Below, one piece after another: positions 51,780-64,000 of a DNA stretch of 64,000 bases. Location of the stretch: positions 7,525,501 to 7,589,500 of the forward strand of contig NC_084669.1 of NCBI RefSeq assembly GCF_028389875.1, given 5' to 3'. The notes beneath the pieces were generated by a model, which searched no databases, was not told where the DNA came from, and saw only the letters and a program-made list of their open reading frames with translations. The DNA comes from Rhea pennata (Eukaryota > Chordata > Aves > Rheiformes > Rheidae). A program made the position numbers and the translations under genes. Numbering within the stretch: position 1 is the first letter of the stretch; each line of letters starts with the position of its first letter.

Positions 51780-52330
51780 GCGAGCTGTGTGCAGATCAGG
51801 ATCTGGCCCTTTCCGCCTCTTGCTTGCCTATCCGCACGGGACGGGGCGGCCGCAGCGCCCGCTGCTCTGCAGCGACACGTCTGGAAAGGGCCCGGGGGCG
51901 GGGGGCGGCCGTCAGTGAAGGGGGGCCGGGGACCCGGCGGGGGAAGCGGCAGCCGGGCCCGCGCTGGCGGCGGGGCTCGCCGGCCCCTCGCGCCGCGGCG
52001 GTGCGCGCTGCCCGCAAAGCCGCCCGTGCGCGGGGGAGCCCCGCACCGCGCCGCACCGCGCCCGCGGGCCGCCCCCCGCCGAGCTCGCGAGGCCCCGCGC
52101 AGCGCAACGCAGGGCGGCGCGACAGCCGCCCGCGGCGGGCTGCGCGCAGCGCGGAGCGGAGCGGGCGGGGCTCTGCGGCTGCGCTGCCGCCCCGCAGCGC
52201 TGCCCGGCCGCTTGTTGCACCTGGGCACATCCCGCCGAGGCGCTGGGAGCAGCGGGGTTTCCGAGGTGCCCCGTCCTTCCAGCGGGGCCGCGCAGGGCGG
52301 GTAGGCCTTGCGCGAACGGGCTCCGAGCAG
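51780..52330. promoter_or_regulatory. CpG island, 3' of EMX2
   Basis: Extremely CpG-dense sequence (GCGCGG, CCGCGGGCC and similar words throughout). All six frames are open over long stretches because stop codons are rare in such sequence. No splice or coding pattern is consistent. It is probably part of the unmethylated domain around EMX2. Confidence 0.65.
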
Positions 52331-52499
52331 TCACGGTTGTTTCACTCGAAACAGCGGTAAAATTCCGCGCGAGTCTGCAGTTCGCCATCCGAAATGTACC
52401 CTCCCTTCCCCACCCCTCGCTGTTATTTAATATAAAATGTATTTTTAAACACCCGCTCGGATAGCATCTCGCCAATATTTATATTTCCACGTTGCCTGG

Positions 52500-52960
52500 C
52501 ATCCACTGTCCCACATTAGACTCTCCCTCTCTCTTCCTCTCTCTAATCCTGCCACTTTAAATAGATGAATTAATAAAGCAAATGAGGGTCTAATAAGCTG
52601 ACTGTCCTGCCTATTGAGGCAGGGGGAGAGAGACTAGAAAGTGCGCCAAATTTGTTTGCAGTGGATCAAGGCTAGCCGCCTTTGCTTCACTTTCTTTATC
52701 TTAATTCCGACTTGAAAAGATATAATTATCTAGTTTGAACAGAGCTGCTATCAAATCCTTCTCTAGGCAAGGCAGGGGAGAGCTGGAGTGGATTGCAGTG
52801 TTCTGAGCCGCTTGGTGCAGCCGGAGATAGGGAGTAATGAAGTTGTGGAGTCCTGAGATACAAAGGGCATTAACCTCATTAGCATGAAACCTTTTCTTCT
52901 AACCATTGTGGGACCCTTTCAGACTCCTAATCCCCCCTATTTTCAAAGCTTGGTTTGTAA
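52500..52960. promoter_or_regulatory. Candidate enhancer block 3' of EMX2
   Basis: This is an AT-rich block beside a CpG island, with many transcription-factor-like words: GATGAATTAATAAAGC, AAGATATAATTATCTAG, a POU-like ATTAGCAT (52878-52885) and a SOX-like CCATTGTG (52903-52910, ACAATGG on the minus strand). The lack of simple repeats and the motif density suggest a conserved regulatory element. Conservation is inferred only. Confidence 0.4.
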
Positions 52961-54509
52961 TAAAGCTTTTAGGGTTTTTTTTCAAAGCTAATGGCATTCT
53001 CTGAAGATTTTATTGCTGTTACGCTACATAGGACGCTTAATTTTTTCCCTCTCTCCCTCTCTTTCCTCGCGGTTTTAAAAAAGAAGGGGGGGTATATGGT
53101 TCCTGCAGAAATAAGCCTTTTATCAAGATGGGAAACAATTTCTAGAAAGGCCCAAGTCTGCTGTTCAGCGACGATCCGTTTAATGTTTGCCTATTTGCAT
53201 GGGTTTGAAGTGGAGCGCAAGCTAACTTAGGCGAGTTAAGGTGAAATGTGTGCCCTGATTCATTTCAAGATCTGCACAATCAGCTGTTTAAGGAGGGGGA
53301 AATGTAACGAGAAGTTTACCTTGGGAATAGCACTGCTAAATAATTAGCCTAGGTTTAAATTGAAGGGACTGCATTGCGACATGCGTCCTAACCCTGCCTG
53401 GGCCTCTCTCATGTTTGTAGCAGTAATGAATGGAAAGTCACCAGGATCGTATAACGGGAAATGTTTAAAAAAATAAAATCGGATTTTTTTTAAAAAAAAA
53501 AATACATAGTACCCGATAGAGCCAACACGTGCACAGAATGTCTAATCTTAACTTTTCAAGGCAGGATGTTTAACAAAGCTCGTATTTTCGCCGTGCATTG
53601 TAACTTCGCCTTATCACAGTGTAAAGGGTAGTCAGATTGTCCTAAATTATGTCCAACTAGCCCCCCTGGATCCACGGATTAAGAGATTAAAGGAGACCAC
53701 TGGGCAATGCCTCCTCTTTCCCCTTCATATTCCTGGTATGATAATTGCCTAAACTGATTTGCACTTTCACAAAAGCTTGCAGGATTCTTTGTAGCTCGAA
53801 CAGAGCAGACGAGGTTTCTCTATCAATGGAAATAAAACTGATTAATGCAGTCTATCAGGCTAAGGAGCAAATGAAGCATGAAAAAAAAAAACAACTGTGT
53901 ACCCCCAGAAAACCAGCTAGTTTCCTCAAGGACCCATAGCAACTTTTTTTCCCCTTCTTTAAGCTTTAGCTTAAAGCTTAAAGCTTTAAGCTGCATCCAG
54001 CCAGAATCGCTCCCTTCAGTGGCGGGGAGAGCAGCAGCTGAGGTGCAATGTTTGCTTCCCAGAAACTGCTCCTCATGGTAACGACTGGGGTGAGGGAGCA
54101 GAATTTAAAGGAAAATCCCCGCAAAATAAGATACATATTTTTGAAAAGGAATTCCCCATTGTACCTGCACTTTCCCTTTCAGCGGACCACGACTGCTGAA
54201 GACCAAATAGTTTAACCTTCCTATTACGAGTCGGTTTGCACTTCAGGCTGTACCCAGGGAAGGGGTTGGGTTTGCTTTGGTGTTTTTTAAGGTATTTATT
54301 TACAGCAAGGGGGTCTCTGCGGCTTATTTTTAGAGGTCTATTTACAAGCGGGTGAATTCGTTAAGAAAATGCGCCTATCGCCTCAGGAATGCGCTGCGTG
54401 GTCGGGAGAGCGCAGGCTCCGACCTCACAAAATTAGCAGCTAAAAATACCGGGAAAACTATCAGTTTCCGAGAAAACTGGGGGAGAGGGAAAATATGTTG
54501 CTTAACATT
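52960..54509. other. Intergenic sequence just 3' of EMX2
   Basis: Moderately AT-rich with no credible gene. It holds short A runs (53493-53502 and about 53880), an 18-base perfect palindrome built on AAGCTT/CTTTAAG (53975-53992) and a block at 54150-54480 that may be conserved because it adjoins the EMX2 3' end. Confidence 0.5.
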
Positions 54510-55691
54510 TTAGGGCATATTGATAAATCTTTATTGACAAAATATTGACAATGACATACTTCTTGGAAGTATATAGTGTGTTAGAATTCTAACAAATTAA
54601 GCACAAAACACAAAAATATTTACATTCTGGTATAGAAGACACGAAGGAAACATTTGTCACTTTTTTTAGTAGCTCTATAATCTCGGAATAATATAAGGTC
54701 AGTGCTTGAAAATTGCCCAAATGAAAATGGCCATTAAGAAAAAAAACAATTCGCGATTTTAAGTCCCTTTTTTTTTCTGCATCTTCCCAGCTTGGGAGGT
54801 ATCCCCACCGCCAAACCTGGTCGCTGGGTTTGTACTTTATTATTATTATTATTTAATAATTATCATCTGGTTTCGCAATGGGGATTAATTTGGGGGGGTT
54901 AATAGATTAGATTTTCTTTTTGGCAGTAGAAGTCATAACCAGCCCTACCCGCCCCCCCCCGTCCCTCCCCTCCCCACCGTGTTTGTCCATCCGGAAGGAA
55001 CGCTATGTTTTGTTACTGCTACTTCATTTAGCTTTCACAAACACTTTGACGCCAGAAGTTATCATAAAATGTTTACAGACTGCACATTTCTCGTAAAATA
55101 AAATTAAAAAGCACACAGAACCTGTCGTAAAGGGAAAAAATTACAATTCATTTTTATCTTTAGGAACTGGGGTAATCTTTTTCCTCTTTTTCTTTTTTTT
55201 TTTTTTTTCTTTTTTGCCCAGACGGCTTTATACATGCAATTCAAGTTTCTGAAACAGGTGTGGGTCTTGGCTGCTTATGGAAAATTTTCTTTTAAAGACG
55301 GAAAAAACTGTGAAGTGCAAAATGTCCTGTAAGTTGGAATTTTTGTATTTTATTTTTTCTTTTTAAGATTTTTTTAAAGTTTTTTTTTAAATTTTTTGAC
55401 GTAATGTTTTTAAAAGTGGACTGCGAGAAACGAAATACCTGTCAATCATCTCGTCTCGGTGGTTTACCTTTGATTGACAGATCCCCTTTGCCAGAGTTGT
55501 GCCAGCAGTGCCACAGTTCGGACTTCTCGCAGTCTCGCCCTCGCCCGCTCTCAGCTGCCCTCCGAGTCGGGAATCGCATTTTGTTGAAGATCTCGGTGTC
55601 CCTTCCCCGCACCGCCGCGTTGGTGTGTGTGAGCCTTTAACACTTTCTGTTGGTGGGTTGGCTGACTTGAAAAGTCCCAAAGTGCCAGTTT
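54510..55691 (-). other. EMX2: EMX2 3' untranslated region (end inferred)
   Basis: This is non-coding sequence after the EMX2 stop, low in GC compared with the exons. A canonical AATAAA lies on the minus strand at 54535-54530, so cleavage is expected about 15-25 bases further, near 54,510. That gives a 3' UTR of about 1.2 kb, in line with my recollection of vertebrate EMX2. A nearer AATAAA (around 55354-55359) could give a short isoform. On the mRNA strand the UTR contains an A16 run (55208-55193). The exact end is inferred. Confidence 0.65.
54530..54535 (-). terminator. EMX2: Polyadenylation signal AATAAA, probable EMX2 distal signal
   Basis: The plus strand reads TTTATT, which is AATAAA in EMX2 orientation. 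It lies about 1.16 kb after the stop codon, and the sequence just beyond it (lower coordinates) is AT-rich. It is the best placed canonical signal for the full-length mRNA. Confidence 0.6.
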
Positions 55692-61860
<6,169 letters not shown>

Positions 61861-61861
61861 G

Positions 61862-62000
61862 TGCAAACGATTTGTTAGTTCATGAGCCTAATTAGTGCTG
61901 GGATCACATAAACAGCTTCCTCTGAAGCCTGGTAAATGGCTTGATGATTGGTCGCTATTACTCGCCTTGAGGTTGAAGGGGGAGACTCTTTAAAGTGCGT
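61862..62000. promoter_or_regulatory. Probable EMX2 / EMX2OS bidirectional core promoter
   Basis: CCTAATTAGTGC (a homeodomain-type site at about 61888), an inverted CCAAT box (CCAATC on the minus strand at about 61952-61946) and the palindrome CTTTAAAG (61988-61995) lie between the EMX2 5' UTR and a plus-strand CpG island. The CCAAT box faces EMX2. CTTTAAAG could serve as a TATA-like element for a plus-strand start near 62,020. EMX2OS is known in mammals as an antisense transcript overlapping the EMX2 5' end. The arrangement is seen; the function is inferred. Confidence 0.5.
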
Positions 62001-62330
62001 CAGAGGGGAGGCGAGCGCCGGGCAGCGCCATCGGGAGGGATGGAGCCGCGGCGCGGCGCGGAACGGAGTGCGGCGGGCGCGCGCCGCCAGCGCGGGGGGA
62101 GCGCGGAGCCCCGCGCAGCGTCCGCGCAGCGCCCGCGCCGCCCTCGGCGCCGCTCCGCCGCTTGCCCTCCCTTCCTCCCCTCCCGCCGCCGGCCGCGGGC
62201 GCACAAGGTAGGGGGGACAGCCGGGGCAGGGGCAGGGGACACCCCTGGGTGCTGGGGGCGGGCGCCGCGGGGGCGGGCGGCGAGGCCGGGGCGGGGGGGG
62301 GGGTGGCTGCTGCAGCCCTGCGCTGACCGC
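61990..62330. promoter_or_regulatory. CpG island at the EMX2/EMX2OS promoter
   Basis: There is dense CpG, with many CGCG and GCCGCC words. It ends in a G-rich run (about 62287-62301) followed by GGTGGCTGCTGC. It sits at the head-to-head promoter. Such islands are usual at developmental transcription-factor genes. Confidence 0.7.
62015..62207 (+). ncRNA. EMX2OS: Candidate EMX2OS exon 1 (antisense lncRNA)
   Basis: This is a GC- and CpG-rich segment on the plus strand, starting just after CTTTAAAG. It ends at a good splice donor, ACAAG|GTAGGG (exon end 62207). Its position and orientation fit the first exon of EMX2OS, a non-coding antisense transcript in mammals. The open frames across it differ between the three frames and look like GC-driven chance. 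Both the start and the downstream exons are unknown, and later exons are probably outside the window. Confidence 0.3.
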
Positions 62331-62689
62331 TCGGTGAAGTTAACGCGCCTCTGCCGGCGTGACGACCCCTCTCCCTGCCACCTCTCGGGTGCTCTCAGCC
62401 CGGGTGAGGTTACCTTGGTCTGCAGGGAGCCCGGCAGTCCCGGGGTGTCCCGGAGAGTTGCCCCACCTGGAAAAGGTCTCCTCTCAGTGAGAGAATGTGT
62501 TTCCCTCATCCGCCAAACTTATGTATTTTTTCCTTCACTCCTTTGCACGCCTGGCACCGTGCGGTGCTGAAAACAAAGCAGAGAGCAGTTGCATTATGCA
62601 AAGCTGGGACACACCAGGCTCTTGCAAACGGGACAGCAGAGTATGTCTCCAGTTCCAGCCTTGTCCGTATTTTCGCGATTACCTTCGGG

Positions 62690-62880
62690 CCCGGGGATGA
62701 TTTTAGGGCTGAGTTCTCCTCCTCCCATTGGCTGCGGCTGCAGAATAATTATGATCACATCCTAATACTCTTGGCTGGTGCTTACTGTTTATTGGTAGTT
62801 AAGGATCTATTATCTATTCATCAGCCTCCCATTTTTGCCAATTACATTCTTCTAAAGTGAAGTACCAGCAGGTATTTTGC
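62690..62880. promoter_or_regulatory. Conserved-looking upstream element (candidate enhancer)
   Basis: This is a block of balanced composition with homeodomain/GATA-like words (AATAATTATGATCACATCC, GGATCTATTATCTATTCATC) and CCATTGGCTGC at its start. It lies about 0.9-1.0 kb upstream of the EMX2 promoter. It contrasts with the repeat-like surroundings and resembles vertebrate non-coding elements near developmental genes. Conservation could not be tested. Confidence 0.3.
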
Positions 62881-64000
62881 ACATTTACAATTAATGATAA
62901 AAAAATCTGGCGTACTTTAAATCTATTACGCTGCTATGTAATTTATCTTAAAGATGCAGAATTGCTAATGTAAATTAATGTTTCTGTTGAACTAAGACAT
63001 GGGGGGGGGAGTATTAAAACCAGTCTAGCGTTTCTTTCCTTCATTCCTAGACTTTGCTTTCAGTTTTCTTTCCATCTTATACACAAAGAATCCGTTACCC
63101 CACTGCATTAAAATATGCTAAAAATCGTTGTCTAAACGGTGCTAGGAACATACTCGCTTATTTCCAGTAATGGGCAAGCTGAACTCCGTTCGTCTTCCCC
63201 ACTTTCTTAAACTGTTTGCAGCTAGACGATGTTTTTAACAAAACAGCTAATGAACAGAACCTTGTTAAATACATGCAACAAAAATGGCATTGGGTATGCT
63301 ATAGATTTATATGTATCTTTATTTTAAAATGTTTCCCTTTGTGCACTCGTACTATACGTACTTTGTGTGTCAGAGAAGTTCACTTCATACATAAATGTAA
63401 ATCCGTTTTCCAGGGTTTGAGCGCCTGTATATATATAGGTATCTATATACACACATGCATATAATTGCAGAGACAAAGTGAGAGCGATGTCTGTTCGGAA
63501 GACACGTTAGTGTAACTTAATTCTTCTGACAGATTTTGCAGGGAGGTGAAACCCTCTCAGGTCGCACATGTTTGGGAGAATATCTCTTTCCCGCAGATAG
63601 CCGTGTAGACATAGGCGCAGAACTCCGTCCAGGCGCAAAGAAACAGGAATCCGCTGAGTTGAGCTTGCTCAAGAGGAGGCAGATGGATTTGCCTTCCTCT
63701 TCCCTTCTGTGCTTCGTGAATCGCTATTATTTTAACTTTTAGGTCCCCTCACCCTTTCTACGTGCCATCCTTTTTCCTCTCAACCCGTCAATAATGCTAT
63801 TCTTGCAGATATATTTTTTGAAATAAGCGAAGCTGAGAAAGTGTCCTAAATAAAACGGGTATTTGATGCGCCGAAATTAGCTGGGTTCTTAGTTTGTGAG
63901 TACTGAAAAGAGAAAAGAAACTTCTCCTAGACGAGCAGTATTCTGCATCTGTGTATTTACACTTCCCAGGATTGTCAAATGAATCTGTATTGGAAAAGCT
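62881..64000. other. Non-coding, probably EMX2OS intron
   Basis: AT-rich sequence with no gene-like frame. It contains a G run (63002-63009) and TA-rich words (63429-63460). If EMX2OS starts at the island, this is probably its first intron. Nothing else can be supported. Confidence 0.4.

Noticed and set aside
51761..52475. Frames of 144-199 codons on both strands
   Set aside because: CpG island with all frames open; Arg/Ala/Pro-rich low-information products.
61995..62570. 191-codon plus-strand frame in the EMX2OS region
   Set aside because: It crosses the likely splice donor at 62207, is Arg/Ala/Gly-rich, and EMX2OS is considered non-coding.

Overview
The window is vertebrate nuclear DNA, most likely from a bird. 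The evidence is one intron-bearing homeobox gene with vertebrate splice sites, a long AT-rich non-coding desert, a fragment of a CR1 LINE of the bird/reptile type, and decayed ancient amniote repeats. I cannot identify the species from sequence alone.

The only protein-coding gene I can support is EMX2 (empty spiracles homeobox 2), on the minus strand. It has three coding exons: exon 1 at 61551-61161, exon 2 at 58992-58808 and exon 3 at 55859-55692. They join in phase to a 247-residue protein with an EH1-like motif, an FYPWLI hexapeptide, a complete Q50 homeodomain and the conserved acidic C-terminus. The 3' UTR probably runs to about 54,510, with an AATAAA signal at 54535-54530. The promoter region, at about 61,850-62,210, looks bidirectional: an inverted CCAAT box and CTTTAAAG lie next to a CpG island that has a good plus-strand splice donor. 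This is where the known antisense transcript EMX2OS would be expected to begin.

Layout. 1-46 kb: AT-rich gene desert on the 3' side of EMX2. It has no credible genes, but holds scattered blocks that read like conserved regulatory elements (about 2.9, 12.9, 20.7, 21.4, 27.6, 31.5 and 39.3 kb), simple repeats, very long A runs, a MIR-like SINE remnant, a CR1 fragment, a near-perfect hairpin repeat and a 292-base homopurine tract built on (GGGAA)41. 46-54 kb: the sequence becomes GC-rich, with several CpG islands alternating with AT-rich, homeodomain-site-rich blocks. It includes a CRE plus TATA plus CpG arrangement at 50.54-50.61 kb that looks like an unannotated plus-strand promoter. 54.5-61.9 kb: EMX2. 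62-64 kb: the EMX2/EMX2OS CpG island, then a further conserved-looking block.

The likely logic is one developmental transcription-factor gene, its antisense partner and a large cis-regulatory landscape. EMX2 acts in the dorsal telencephalon, the urogenital system and the scapula. All conservation statements here are inferred from base composition and motif content, because no alignment was possible.
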